Shown in pieces: positions 17,557 to 26,053 of a stretch of 35,267 nucleotides of DNA. The notes beneath the pieces were generated by a model. It saw only the letters and a list, made by a program, of their open reading frames with translations, was not told the DNA's origin and made no database searches. The DNA is from an uncultured Bacteroidota bacterium (GTDB taxonomy: Bacteria; Bacteroidota; Bacteroidia; Flavobacteriales; Flavobacteriaceae). The position numbers and the translations under genes are program-made. The stretch is taken from positions 1-35,267 of the forward strand of contig CACJHA010000013.1 in the NCBI GenBank assembly GCA_902593075.1, in the 5' to 3' direction. Position 1 is the first letter of the stretch, and every line of letters begins with the position of its first letter.

Positions 17557-17564
17557 TATATTTG
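17557..17564 (+). promoter_or_regulatory. -7 promoter element TATATTTG before fabI
   Basis: TATATTTG matches TAnnTTTG perfectly, 12 nt before the fabI ATG. A TTTG at 17530-17533, inside the end of recN, lies 23 bp upstream and fits the wide end of the 17-23-bp range given for flavobacterial -33 elements. This is the only site in the window where both elements can be seen. Confidence 0.5.
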
Positions 17565-17576
17565 TAAAAATAATTT

Positions 17577-18383
17577 ATGCCACATAATCTATTAAAAAAT
17601 AAAAAAGGTATAATCTTTGGAGCTTTAGATAATAAATCAATAGCATGGAAAGTGGCTCAACTTGTTAGAGAAGAAGGTGGTGAGATAATATTAACAAATG
17701 CTCCCGTTGCTTTAAGGATGGGAGAAATCAATAAATTGGGGGAACAATTAGATTCACCTGTTATTTCAGCTGATGCCACAGACATATCAGAATTAGAAGA
17801 CTTGACGCAAAAGGCACTTGAACATTTTAAGGGTAAATTTGACTTTGTGTTACATTCAATTGGGATGTCACTTAATGTAAGAAAAAAAAGACATTATACT
17901 AACCAAAATCATGAGTGGACCAAAAAAGGTTGGGATATTTCAGCCCTTTCATTTCATAAGTTGTTGCAAGTTTTGTATGAAAAAGATGCATTAAATCAGT
18001 GGGGTAGTATTGTTGCATTAACTTACATTGCTGCTCAGAGAACTTTTCCAAACTATAATGACATGGCCGATAATAAAGCTTATCTTGAGTCGATAGCAAG
18101 AAGTTTTGGTTATTTTTTTGGGAAAAATAAAAAAGTAAGGGTAAATACAGTATCTCAATCTCCAACTAGAACTACTGCTGGGCAAGGAGTAGAAGGATTG
18201 GAGAATTTTTTAAATTTTTCAGAAAAGACTTCACCTCTAGGTAATGCATCAGCATCTGATTGTGCTCAATATGTAGTTTCTCTTTTTTCTGATTTTACAA
18301 GAAAAGTTACCATGCAGAACTTATTTCATGACGGAGGATTCTCTACAACTGGGGTTGGTCAAGAGATAATTGAGGATTTTTAA
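17577..18383 (+). CDS. fabI: Enoyl-[acyl-carrier-protein] reductase [NADH] FabI
   Basis: Last reductive step of each fatty-acid elongation cycle; cytoplasmic short-chain dehydrogenase of 268 residues. The nucleotide loop is GALDNKSIAW (15-24), the FabI variant of the SDR glycine motif (G-x-x-x-x-x-S-I-A). The active site is Tyr150, Tyr160 and Lys167 in YIAAQRTFPNYNDMADNKAY, matching the FabI Y-x9-Y-x6-K pattern. The substrate-loop segment is SQSPTRTTAGQGVEG, typical of the Bacteroidota form rather than the enterobacterial AGPIRTLAA. It sits between recN and ybbR as in related genomes and has its own promoter-like element. Regulation beyond that is not visible. Confidence 0.94.
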   Translation: MPHNLLKNKKGIIFGALDNKSIAWKVAQLVREEGGEIILTNAPVALRMGEINKLGEQLDSPVISADATDISELEDLTQKALEHFKGKFDFVLHSIGMSLNVRKKRHYTNQNHEWTKKGWDISALSFHKLLQVLYEKDALNQWGSIVALTYIAAQRTFPNYNDMADNKAYLESIARSFGYFFGKNKKVRVNTVSQSPTRTTAGQGVEGLENFLNFSEKTSPLGNASASDCAQYVVSLFSDFTRKVTMQNLFHDGGFSTTGVGQEIIEDF

Positions 18384-18388
18384 TTTAG

Positions 18389-19348
18389 GTGTTGCAAGAA
18401 GAACCATATCTTAATTCTTTACAAAAGGCTCTTATTTACAAGGGAAGAATTAAAATGTTCATATCATTTATATTGATATCTTTTATAATCTGGTTTTTCA
18501 AAAAATTTTCAAAAGATTACCAAGAGGAAATTAAAATGAAAATTGAAATAATCGATGTTCCAAAATCATATATAATTTCTTCAATTTCAGATTCAAGATT
18601 AAATTTAAATTTAAAAGCCACAGGTTTTCAGTTTCTTTACTATTATTTTTTAGATAATACAATTAAAATAAGTTTTCAAAAAGCAGCCTATAGTAATAAT
18701 ATAGGATTTTTAGAAATCGCCTCTCAATTTAATAAATTACAGGATCAATTATTAGGTGACACACAGATTCTAAGTTTTTTTCCTAGTGAAATAAAAATAA
18801 GTTACCAACCAGAATTCTCTAAAACAGTACCTGTAGTAATTCCAAAATTCAATTTAGATGTTGGTTACTCAATTACAAGAGTTAAATTAAATCCTGATAG
18901 TATTATGGTAACAGGACCAGAGAATCTTTTAGGTAATTTTAATCATGTTGATTTAAATTATAAAAATGAATTACCGATAAAGTCAAATGTTATTCAAAAA
19001 ATTCCAGTTATAAAAAAAGAAAAAAAGTTAAACTATAATTATACTGAAGTTAACGTTGAGTTGTTTGTTGACCTTTTTTCAGAAAAAAATTTGACTATCC
19101 CAATATCTGTTTCAAATTTTCCTGAGGACATGGTACTAAAATTATTTCCTTCAGAAGTTGAATTAGTATTTTCATCAACAATAAGTAACTTAAAAATGAT
19201 AAAGCCATCAGATTTTAAAGTTGGATTTAATTATGACAGCATTGATAAAGGAAATAAAACAGCAGAAATCAAATTATTAAATGTACCTACTACCGCAGAA
19301 AACATAAGATTTAATCCCAAAAATGTATTCTTTTTAATTAGAAACTAA
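18389..19348 (+). CDS. YbbR-domain membrane protein (CdaR-like)
   Basis: Membrane-anchored protein of 319 residues with one N-terminal segment (about 22-39, ISFILISFIIWFFKKF) and an extracytoplasmic part built of YbbR-type beta repeats. The clearest repeat is TVPVVIPKF-NLDVGYSITRVKLNPDSIMVTGPENLL (about 147-183), with the usual P-V-x-G-Y-x-x-P-x-x-V-x-G-P pattern. In Firmicutes YbbR/CdaR proteins regulate the c-di-AMP cyclase CdaA; that partner is not in this window, so the function here is unknown. The start is GTG at 18389, 5 bp after fabI; the first ATG (codon 23) would remove residues before the membrane segment. It is separated from coaE by one base. Confidence 0.85.
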   Translation: MLQEEPYLNSLQKALIYKGRIKMFISFILISFIIWFFKKFSKDYQEEIKMKIEIIDVPKSYIISSISDSRLNLNLKATGFQFLYYYFLDNTIKISFQKAAYSNNIGFLEIASQFNKLQDQLLGDTQILSFFPSEIKISYQPEFSKTVPVVIPKFNLDVGYSITRVKLNPDSIMVTGPENLLGNFNHVDLNYKNELPIKSNVIQKIPVIKKEKKLNYNYTEVNVELFVDLFSEKNLTIPISVSNFPEDMVLKLFPSEVELVFSSTISNLKMIKPSDFKVGFNYDSIDKGNKTAEIKLLNVPTTAENIRFNPKNVFFLIRN

Positions 19349-19349
19349 G

Positions 19350-19937
19350 ATGACCAAAGTGATTGCTTTAACAGGAGGTATAGGAAGTGGAAAAACATAT
19401 GTTGCGTCTATTTTTGATAAGTTAGGCAGTATTCCTTGCTTTTATTCAGATCTTGAAGCAAAAAAAATAATGAATGAAGATAACCAAGTAAAGAAAGAAG
19501 TTATTTCAATATTAGGTCCTGAATCCTATGTAAACAACAACTTAAATCCTCAATTTTTAAGAGATCAAATTTTTTATTCTCAAAACACATTGAAAAAAAT
19601 TAACGATTTAGTTCACAATAAAGTTAGGACTAACTTTAAAAAATGGCTTGATAATCAAGGTTCAAAATACGTACTAAAAGAAACGGCTATTTTATTCGAA
19701 CACAATTATGATAGAGATGTAGATTTATCGATATTAATTATAGCTCCACTAAAAGTTAGGATAGAGAGAATAATTAAAAGAGATAATATTTCTCAAAATA
19801 AAATTGAGAAAATAATTTCAAATCAATGGGATGATAAAAAAAAACTACACCTTAGTGATTACTTTATTGAAAATATAAACAAATCGAATACTATAAAAAA
19901 AGTTGAGGACTTAATAGAAGTTTTTTCGGTTATTTGA
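19350..19937 (+). CDS. coaE: Dephospho-CoA kinase
   Basis: Phosphorylates the 3'-hydroxyl of dephospho-CoA, the last step of CoA synthesis; cytoplasmic. It has 195 residues. The P-loop is GGIGSGKT (9-16), followed by the CoaE segment FDKLGSIPCFYSDLEAKKIM (family G-x-P-v-x-D-A-D). FLRDQIFYS, KWLDNQG and the lid region with VRIERIIKRDNIS are conserved. ATG start, one base after ybbR. With coaBC in the same block, two of the CoA genes are probably co-expressed. A 96-bp gap without recognised promoter or terminator follows before the histidine kinase. Confidence 0.95.
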   Translation: MTKVIALTGGIGSGKTYVASIFDKLGSIPCFYSDLEAKKIMNEDNQVKKEVISILGPESYVNNNLNPQFLRDQIFYSQNTLKKINDLVHNKVRTNFKKWLDNQGSKYVLKETAILFEHNYDRDVDLSILIIAPLKVRIERIIKRDNISQNKIEKIISNQWDDKKKLHLSDYFIENINKSNTIKKVEDLIEVFSVI

Positions 19938-20033
19938 ATTAAAACTATTCTCTATTTAATTATAAATATATCATTAACATTGTTTTAGTAAAATAAATAC
20001 AATATTATTATGAAATTTGCATTTTAAAATTAA

Positions 20034-21614
20034 ATGAAAAAGAGCTATTTCTTTATTTTAGTTTGTTTTATGATTCTATGCGTAACTGGAATAATTCTAG
20101 TTCAGTGGTATTTTATTAATACTACTATTAAGAATAGAGATCAAGAATTTTCTCTTGCAGTTAAACAATCATTGAATTCAGTGGCAAATGATGTTCAAGA
20201 AAATGAATTAAGGCACTACATCCAAACTTTTGAGAAATTGAAAGACTCTATTGGAAAACCCGATAGTGTACAGCTAAGAAATTTTTTTCTTTTTTACGAT
20301 AGTGATGATGAGTCAAACTTATCTTCTTTATTCACATTTGGCCTAGTTGAAGAAAAATTTAATATAGCTATTCCAAACGAAGAAATTGGAGAAATTGAAG
20401 TTTCTAGTGTAAATGATATAAAAGGATTTGAGACAACTAGAATCTTTAAACAAGCATTCGACAGAGAAAACCAAAGAAAGATTTCAAGTGCAACTTTCCA
20501 AAAAATGGAAAGAATAAGTGCCATTGATCAAGCTACCTATTCCTCGATATTTTCGAAAATGGCAAATTCTTTTCCTATTCACAAAAGAATTAATTCATTT
20601 GAAATAGCTTCTTTACTCCAAAGAGAGTTCAATTCTAGAAATATTCAAACTGAATTTGAGTTTGGTGTTTTCAGTAATGGGCTGGCCACTAAAATTATTT
20701 CAAAAAATTATGAAGGTTCACTTTCAGGGCCTAAATACTCAATTCCAATTTTTGTTGATGAGCAAGGCAGTAGCTTATATGATCTCGTAGTAACTTTCCC
20801 AAAAAAAGAAAAATACCTTATGTCCTCTGTATTAGGGGTTGCTAGTCTATCTTTTATTCTAACAATCCTAATTATTTTTCTTTGTGCTATCTCTTTATTT
20901 CAAATTTTAAAGCAGAAGAAAATATCTGAGATTAAATCAGATTTTATAAATAATATGTCTCACGAATTTAAAACACCAATTGCTACTATAAATTTAGCGA
21001 TTGATGCTATTGAAAGCCAGATAGAAATAAAGAATAGCAAGAAAAAACATCAATATCTTAAGATAATGCGCGAAGAAAATAGAAGAATGCACGATCAAGT
21101 AGAGACAATATTAACGATTTCTCAACTTGATAAAAGTAATACTTTGATTGATAAAACCGACATTGACCTTCACAAAATAATTAAGGATACTCTTGGTCAT
21201 ATTGCGCTATTGGTTCAAAATAAAAGCGTTGAAATTAAGACTTCTTTTAAATCAAAAAAAACAAAAATTTTTGGAAATAGAAATCATTTAATTAATGTTT
21301 TTACAAATATTTTGGACAATGCAATTAAATATTCAAAAGAAAATCCTATTATCAAAATAGAAACTTTAAATGACGATAAAAGTACATATGTACAGATTGA
21401 GGATAAAGGAATAGGAATGAATGATGATACCTTAAAAATGATTTTTGAAAAATTTTTCAGAGAACAAAATGGAGACGTTCATAATATTAAAGGCCATGGT
21501 CTTGGTTTAGCATATGTCAAGAAAATAGTTTCTTTACATAATGGCAAAATATCGGTCGAGAGTATAGAAGGGCAGGGAACTAAATTTAAAATTCAATTTC
21601 CTTTATTTATTTAA
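20034..21614 (+). CDS. Two-component sensor histidine kinase
   Basis: Membrane sensor kinase of 526 residues. Membrane segment 1 is at about 4-26 and segment 2 at about 263-292, enclosing a periplasmic domain of some 235 residues that I do not recognise. No HAMP domain is evident: the HisKA helix follows the second segment almost directly, with phospho-acceptor His310 in NMSHEFKTPIATI. The HATPase domain has the N box in VFTNILDNAIKYS, G1 EDKGIGM, the F box FEKFFREQ and G2 GHGLGLAYVKKIV. It is paired with the response regulator 9 bp downstream. A kinase-regulator pair after coaE is a flavobacterial arrangement; the signal sensed is unknown. Confidence 0.93.
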   Translation: MKKSYFFILVCFMILCVTGIILVQWYFINTTIKNRDQEFSLAVKQSLNSVANDVQENELRHYIQTFEKLKDSIGKPDSVQLRNFFLFYDSDDESNLSSLFTFGLVEEKFNIAIPNEEIGEIEVSSVNDIKGFETTRIFKQAFDRENQRKISSATFQKMERISAIDQATYSSIFSKMANSFPIHKRINSFEIASLLQREFNSRNIQTEFEFGVFSNGLATKIISKNYEGSLSGPKYSIPIFVDEQGSSLYDLVVTFPKKEKYLMSSVLGVASLSFILTILIIFLCAISLFQILKQKKISEIKSDFINNMSHEFKTPIATINLAIDAIESQIEIKNSKKKHQYLKIMREENRRMHDQVETILTISQLDKSNTLIDKTDIDLHKIIKDTLGHIALLVQNKSVEIKTSFKSKKTKIFGNRNHLINVFTNILDNAIKYSKENPIIKIETLNDDKSTYVQIEDKGIGMNDDTLKMIFEKFFREQNGDVHNIKGHGLGLAYVKKIVSLHNGKISVESIEGQGTKFKIQFPLFI

Positions 21615-21623
21615 TTTATAATA

Positions 21624-22328
21624 ATGAGTACGAACAAGAAAAATATTTTATTAGTTGAAGATGATCCTAATTTTGGAAGCATATTAAAAGAATACCTAAA
21701 AATAAATGGTTACCAAGTTAGTTTAGCGAAGAATGGAATTGAAGGTTTTGAAAAATTTAAAAAAGAAAAATTTTCATTGTGTCTCCTTGACGTTATGATG
21801 CCCTACAAAGATGGTTTTACACTTGCTAAAGAGATTAGAGAAATTGATGACTTAGTTCCACTAATTTTCTTGACCGCGAAAACTCTTAAAGAGGATGTTT
21901 TAAAAGGTTTTAAATTGGGAGCAGATGATTATTTAACGAAGCCATTTGATTCTGAGGTTTTACTTGCTAAAATTAAGTCTATTTTAGGAAGAAGAATGAT
22001 AAAAGAAGTTGCCGATACAGTAGAAACACAATTTAAAATTGGTAATTTTAATCTTAACACAAAACTTAGATTGTTAAGTTACTTAGATCAAAATCCAATA
22101 AAATTGTCTCCAAAGGAAAATCAACTTCTTAGACTTTTAGCTATTCATATTAATGACCTTCTCCCAAGAGACCAAGCTCTGAGTAAAATATGGAGAGATG
22201 ATAACTATTTTACATCAAGATCAATGGATGTTTACATTGCCAAGCTTAGAAAATATTTAAAAAAAGATGATAGGGTAGAAATTCTAAATATTCATGGAAA
22301 AGGTTTTCGTATGGTGGTAAACCAATAA
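21624..22328 (+). CDS. OmpR-family response regulator
   Basis: Cytoplasmic transcription regulator of 234 residues paired with the upstream kinase. The receiver domain (about 6-120) has the acidic pocket VEDDP, phospho-acceptor Asp56 in CLLDVMMP, Thr84 in FLTAK and Lys106 in YLTKPFDSE. The C-terminal winged-helix domain (about 135-234) ends with the OmpR recognition helix region SRSMDVYIAKLRKYL and IHGKGFRMV. It ends 1 bp from the stop of the opposing xerD. No target operator can be named; the inverted repeats elsewhere in the window are not evidence of its binding. Confidence 0.95.
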   Translation: MSTNKKNILLVEDDPNFGSILKEYLKINGYQVSLAKNGIEGFEKFKKEKFSLCLLDVMMPYKDGFTLAKEIREIDDLVPLIFLTAKTLKEDVLKGFKLGADDYLTKPFDSEVLLAKIKSILGRRMIKEVADTVETQFKIGNFNLNTKLRLLSYLDQNPIKLSPKENQLLRLLAIHINDLLPRDQALSKIWRDDNYFTSRSMDVYIAKLRKYLKKDDRVEILNIHGKGFRMVVNQ

Positions 22329-22329
22329 T

Positions 22330-23229
22330 TTATTTTCTAGGGTGAAATTTATTTAGAGTTTTAAACAGATGTTTAGTATCTAAGTGAGTATAAACTTCTG
22401 TTGTGGTTATATTTTCGTGTCCCATCATAATTTGTATTGATCTCAAATCGGCACCATTTTCCAGTAAATGAGTGGCAAATGAATGTCTGAAAGTATGTGG
22501 GCTAACTGTTTTTTTTATGTTTGATTTCCATTGGGCTTCTTTAACTATATTAAAAATCATTGCCCTAGTAAGTTTATTCCCATTTCTATTCAAAAAAACT
22601 ATGTCATTTGAGTTTTTTCTAATTTTTTTTAAAATTCTAAAATTATCAACATAGTTGATAATTTTTGATTCACATATTGAACCTAAAGGGACTAACCTTT
22701 GCTTATTGCCTTTACCTTGTATTAAAAGCAGTTTATCATCATAATGAATATCTGAAAGTTTTAAATTAATTAACTCACTTACTCTTAATCCGCTTCCATA
22801 GAGAGTTTCTAAAATAGCTGAATTTCTAATACCATGATCTTTATTTAATTCAGAATTCTTTATCAATAGTTTAATTTCCTCAATTGATAATACATCTGGC
22901 AGTTTTGTGACGATTTTTGGTGATTCAATTAACTCCATTGGTGATGATTTGTTATACCCCTCAAATACTAAATAATTAAAAAAACTTTTTAGAGATGACA
23001 AAAGTCTTGCCTGTGATCTTGAATTAATATTTTTTGATATTTTGTATATAAATTCCTGTATAAATTGTTTATCACATTGTTTCAAGCTCAGTTTACTGTT
23101 GTATTTGTTTATATACCTTAAGAGGTTTTTAATATCATATGAATAACTTTTAATAGAGTTTTCAGAAAGACCTCTCTCAATTTTTAAATAAATCAGATAG
23201 TCTTTCAATAAGTTTTCCCAAGCCCTCAT
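22330..23229 (-). CDS. xerD: Site-specific tyrosine recombinase XerD/XerC
   Basis: Resolves chromosome dimers at dif during division. It has 299 residues, with an N-terminal SAM-like core-binding domain (about 1-95) and a C-terminal catalytic domain. All catalytic residues are present: Arg149 in LYGSGLRVSEL, Lys173 in IQGKGNKQR, His245 and Arg248 in SPHTFRHSFATHLL, His271 in MMGHENITTTEVY, and Tyr280. Length and full conservation mark it as a housekeeping Xer rather than a phage integrase; it lies next to aroQ as in many flavobacteria, and no att repeats are seen. The ATG overlaps the stop of the metallo-hydrolase by 4 bp, so it is the second gene of that operon. Confidence 0.94.
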   Translation of the reverse strand: MRAWENLLKDYLIYLKIERGLSENSIKSYSYDIKNLLRYINKYNSKLSLKQCDKQFIQEFIYKISKNINSRSQARLLSSLKSFFNYLVFEGYNKSSPMELIESPKIVTKLPDVLSIEEIKLLIKNSELNKDHGIRNSAILETLYGSGLRVSELINLKLSDIHYDDKLLLIQGKGNKQRLVPLGSICESKIINYVDNFRILKKIRKNSNDIVFLNRNGNKLTRAMIFNIVKEAQWKSNIKKTVSPHTFRHSFATHLLENGADLRSIQIMMGHENITTTEVYTHLDTKHLFKTLNKFHPRK

Positions 23230-24146
23230 AAATCAAATTTCATTCCAGTTCTTGCTATATTATATCCTCTTTTAATTATTTCTTTAGTTATTTTATTATT
23301 TGGTTTAAGTAAAGGATTCGTGTGATTTAAATGAATAAAATAAACTTTTTTCTTGTCTTTTTTCTTGAGATTTTTAAATCTTTCAAGAGTTTCAACCACA
23401 AATGGATGTGGAATTTCATTCATATTTCTGTGTGGTATTTCTTTACTATTATAAAAAGTTCCATCAATAAATGCATAATCCACATTCCTTATGAAATCTT
23501 CTATTTTTTTATTCCATTTTTCCCATTTATCAATATCTGGAAGGAATAAAGCCGATTTAACTTCACCTTTAATTAAATAACCCACTGTTTCTGAAAATTC
23601 ATCTCTATGAGGTACAAGTATTGGCTTTATGGATATATATTTACTTAAATTCTGTATAGAATCATTTTTCAATTCATTTATTATAATATTTTTTTCTTGA
23701 ATTAATTGCGACCAAGGTCCATTATTTTTTAAAAAAAACGACATTTTAGGCATGCTGTAAACATTAATTTTTTTCGCTCCTAAAGATTCTTTCCCCAAAA
23801 ATAAAAGACCAGAGTAATGTCCAATATGAGCATGAGTAAGAGCAATTCCTCCCAAGGTTGCATTTGAAGCTAAAGAATTTAGCATCTGATATTGCTTTGT
23901 AATGTCTGGAGAAGCATCAATCAAAAAAAATCTATTTTCAATATTATCAATCAATCCAACTGAAGTCACACTTTCAAAGAGATTTTTATCCCACAGTGTT
24001 TTGCAACAAGATTTATCACATCCTATTTGTGGTGAACCTCCATCTTGAGCAATGCCTAAAATTACTAAACTAGATGAATTATTTTGAGCTTGTATTTTGT
24101 TGCATGTAAACAATAAAAATATTAAAAGGACTTTTTTAGCAAACAT
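23226..24146 (-). CDS. Secreted PqqB-like metallo-beta-lactamase-fold hydrolase
   Basis: Predicted exported metal-dependent hydrolase of 306 residues. Residues 1-20 form a signal peptide (cleavage probably after IQA; a lipoprotein reading at Cys15 is less likely). LGIAQDGGSPQIGCDKSCC (30-48) is the PqqB-type opening with its cysteine-rich loop, and THAHIGHYSG (104-113) is the MBL metal motif H-x-H-x-x-H (His105, His107, His110). Further ligands are probably in PHRDEF, FLPDIDKW and the C-terminal FIHLNHTNPL. True PqqB acts in the cytoplasm in pyrroloquinoline quinone synthesis and no other pqq gene is here, so I treat it as an envelope hydrolase of unknown substrate. It is translationally coupled to xerD. 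Confidence 0.85.
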   Translation of the reverse strand: MFAKKVLLIFLLFTCNKIQAQNNSSSLVILGIAQDGGSPQIGCDKSCCKTLWDKNLFESVTSVGLIDNIENRFFLIDASPDITKQYQMLNSLASNATLGGIALTHAHIGHYSGLLFLGKESLGAKKINVYSMPKMSFFLKNNGPWSQLIQEKNIIINELKNDSIQNLSKYISIKPILVPHRDEFSETVGYLIKGEVKSALFLPDIDKWEKWNKKIEDFIRNVDYAFIDGTFYNSKEIPHRNMNEIPHPFVVETLERFKNLKKKDKKKVYFIHLNHTNPLLKPNNKITKEIIKRGYNIARTGMKFDL

Positions 24147-24198
24147 TTCATTAAAAAGTATTTAGTTATTAAAAATATAATTTATGAATCATTTTAGG

Positions 24199-24206
24199 TA
24201 ATTTTG
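24199..24206 (+). promoter_or_regulatory. -7 promoter element TAATTTTG touching the aroQ start
   Basis: TAATTTTG fits TAnnTTTG and ends 4 nt before the aroQ ATG at 24211, so the transcript would have almost no leader. The 64-bp divergent gap to the metallo-hydrolase has no matching element in the other direction. Confidence 0.42.
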
Positions 24207-24210
24207 TTTC

Positions 24211-24630
24211 ATGAATATTAGTATAATAAATGGACCAAATTTAAATCTCTTAGGAGTTAGGGAACCAGATATTTATGGTTTTTCTAATTTCGAGGATTAT
24301 CTAAAAACTTTAAAAGACAAATTTCCAAAAATTAATTTTGACTATTTTCAATCTAATATTGAAGGTGAAATAATTGATAGGTTACATCATATAGGTTTTG
24401 AATCAGACGGTATAATTTTAAATGCAGCAGCATATACTCATACATCAGTTGGAATAGGTGATGCCGTTAAAGCTATAAAAACGAAAGTTATTGAAGTACA
24501 TATTTCAAATACTTTCTCTAGAGAAGATTTTAGACACAATTCCTTTATTACGCCACATGCAAAAGGTCTTATAACTGGTTTCGGACTAGATTCTTATTAT
24601 TTAGCTGTAACTAGTTTTGTTCTTGAATAA
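24211..24630 (+). CDS. aroQ: 3-Dehydroquinate dehydratase, type II
   Basis: Third step of the shikimate pathway to aromatic amino acids; dodecameric cytoplasmic enzyme. It has 139 residues. IINGPNLNLLGVREPDIYG (5-23) holds the catalytic loop with Arg17 and Tyr22, SNIEGEIIDRLH follows, NAAAYTHTSVGIGDA (71-85) binds substrate, and His97 in EVHISN is the catalytic histidine. The stop codon directly abuts the stop of lpdA on the other strand, with no base between. It is divergent from the PqqB-like gene. No other shikimate gene is in the window. Confidence 0.96.
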   Translation: MNISIINGPNLNLLGVREPDIYGFSNFEDYLKTLKDKFPKINFDYFQSNIEGEIIDRLHHIGFESDGIILNAAAYTHTSVGIGDAVKAIKTKVIEVHISNTFSREDFRHNSFITPHAKGLITGFGLDSYYLAVTSFVLE

Positions 24631-26019
24631 CTATAAATGAATTGTTTCATCATAGGCATTAGCAACAGCTTCCATTATCGCTTCACTCATTGTTGGGTGT
24701 GGGTGGACTGATTTAAGAATTTCATGTCCTGTTGTTTCTAATTTTCTTCCTATAACAGCCTCTGCAATCATCTCCGTTACACCACTACCAATCATATGAC
24801 ATCCAAGCCATTCACCATATTTTGCATCGAATATTACTTTCACGAATCCATCAGAAGAACCACTGGCTTTTGCCTTACCAGAAGCAGAAAAGGGAAATTT
24901 CCCAACTTTTATATCAAAACCTTTTTCAGTTGCCTGCTTTTCTGTATACCCAACCGAAGCAACTTCAGGATGACAGTAGGTACAACCAGGAATGTTATTG
25001 TAATTGATAGGTTCAACTTGAATACCAGAAATTTTTTCAACACATAGGATTCCCTCTGCAGAGGCAACATGAGCAAGGGCTTGTCCTTTTGTAATGTCTC
25101 CAATCGCATAATAACCAGGAATATTTGTTTCATAAAAGTCATTTACCAAAATTTTATCATTATCTATCGCGACTCCCACTTCTTCCAAACCTAAATTTTC
25201 AATATTACTTTTAACACCAATTGCAGATAGTACTATTTCTGAATCTAATTTGACTTTCTTTTCTCCATTTTTTATATTTAAAATTGGACTTTTACCTGAA
25301 TTATCTATTCCAATTACCTCTGAGTTTGTCATTATATTAATTCCCATTTTTTTGAATGATTTTTCAAGCTGAGAAGATATGTCTTCATCTTCTAATGGGG
25401 CTATTCTATCTTGAAATTCAATTAGTGTAACATCAGTTCCCATTGAATTGTAAAAGTAGGCAAATTCGATTCCTATTGCTCCAGAACCTATTATACATAA
25501 TTTTTTAGGTTGTTTTTTTAACGTCATAGCTTCACGATAACCGATTATTTTTTCTCCATCTATAGGAATTGATTTTATTTCCCTAGATCGAGCACCAGTA
25601 GCAATTATTATATGTTTACCCTCAATTTCTTTCTCTTCGCTACTGTTAATAATTTTTACTTTCTTACTTTTTCCAATTAATCCTTCTCCTATGTAAACAT
25701 CTATTTTGTTTTTTTTCATAAGAAAATCAACTCCTTTGTTCATATTTTGAGCAACGTCTCGACTTCTATTAATAACAGCATCAAAATCTTTTTCGTAATT
25801 TTTAACATTTATTCCGTAATCTTTTGCATGTTTTATGTATTCAAATACTTGAGCAGATTTCAAAAGTGCTTTCGTTGGAATACATCCCCAGTTCAAACAT
25901 ATTCCTCCCAAACTTTCCTTTTCAATGATTGCGGTTTTTAATCCAAGCTGTGATGCCCTAATAGCAGAAACATAACCGCCCGGACCACTTCCAATTATAA
26001 TTACATCATAGGTTTCCAT
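24631..26019 (-). CDS. lpdA: Dihydrolipoyl dehydrogenase
   Basis: FAD enzyme (E3) that re-oxidises lipoamide in pyruvate and 2-oxoglutarate dehydrogenase and glycine cleavage complexes. It has 462 residues. The FAD loop is IIIGSGPGGYVSAIRA (7-22), the redox disulfide is Cys41-Cys46 in GGICLNWGCIPTK, the second nucleotide-binding motif is IIGSGAIGIEFA, and AIGDITKGQALAHVASAEG is the second FAD motif. The active-site pair His441/Glu446 is in HPHPTMSE at the C-terminus. It has its own -7 element 13 nt upstream, and no E1 or E2 gene is next to it, so it probably serves several complexes. The stop abuts that of aroQ. Confidence 0.97.
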   Translation of the reverse strand: METYDVIIIGSGPGGYVSAIRASQLGLKTAIIEKESLGGICLNWGCIPTKALLKSAQVFEYIKHAKDYGINVKNYEKDFDAVINRSRDVAQNMNKGVDFLMKKNKIDVYIGEGLIGKSKKVKIINSSEEKEIEGKHIIIATGARSREIKSIPIDGEKIIGYREAMTLKKQPKKLCIIGSGAIGIEFAYFYNSMGTDVTLIEFQDRIAPLEDEDISSQLEKSFKKMGINIMTNSEVIGIDNSGKSPILNIKNGEKKVKLDSEIVLSAIGVKSNIENLGLEEVGVAIDNDKILVNDFYETNIPGYYAIGDITKGQALAHVASAEGILCVEKISGIQVEPINYNNIPGCTYCHPEVASVGYTEKQATEKGFDIKVGKFPFSASGKAKASGSSDGFVKVIFDAKYGEWLGCHMIGSGVTEMIAEAVIGRKLETTGHEILKSVHPHPTMSEAIMEAVANAYDETIHL

Positions 26020-26032
26020 TATGTTTTTTTTT

Positions 26033-26040
26033 CAAATTTA
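26033..26040 (-). promoter_or_regulatory. -7 promoter element TAAATTTG before lpdA
   Basis: On the minus strand TAAATTTG ends 13 nt before the lpdA ATG. It is the same octamer as those before the DUF6913-like gene and the lipoprotein msrB. It lies in the 34-bp gap after the second msrB, so lpdA need not depend on readthrough. Confidence 0.45.
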
Positions 26041-26053
26041 CGAAATCGTTTAC

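Noticed and set aside
19938-20033. Possible small RNA or promoter in the 96-bp gap before the histidine kinase
   Set aside because: Only A/T-rich sequence with short weak inverted repeats; no TAnnTTTG match, no stable stem and no T-tract terminator.
22330-23229. Tyrosine recombinase as a sign of a genomic island or integron
   Set aside because: The protein has housekeeping Xer length and all Xer motifs, sits beside aroQ, and there are no att-like repeats, tRNA gene, or foreign-looking cargo.
23226-24146. Pyrroloquinoline quinone biosynthesis locus
   Set aside because: Only a PqqB-like protein is present, it has a signal peptide, and no pqqA, C, D or E lies in the window.
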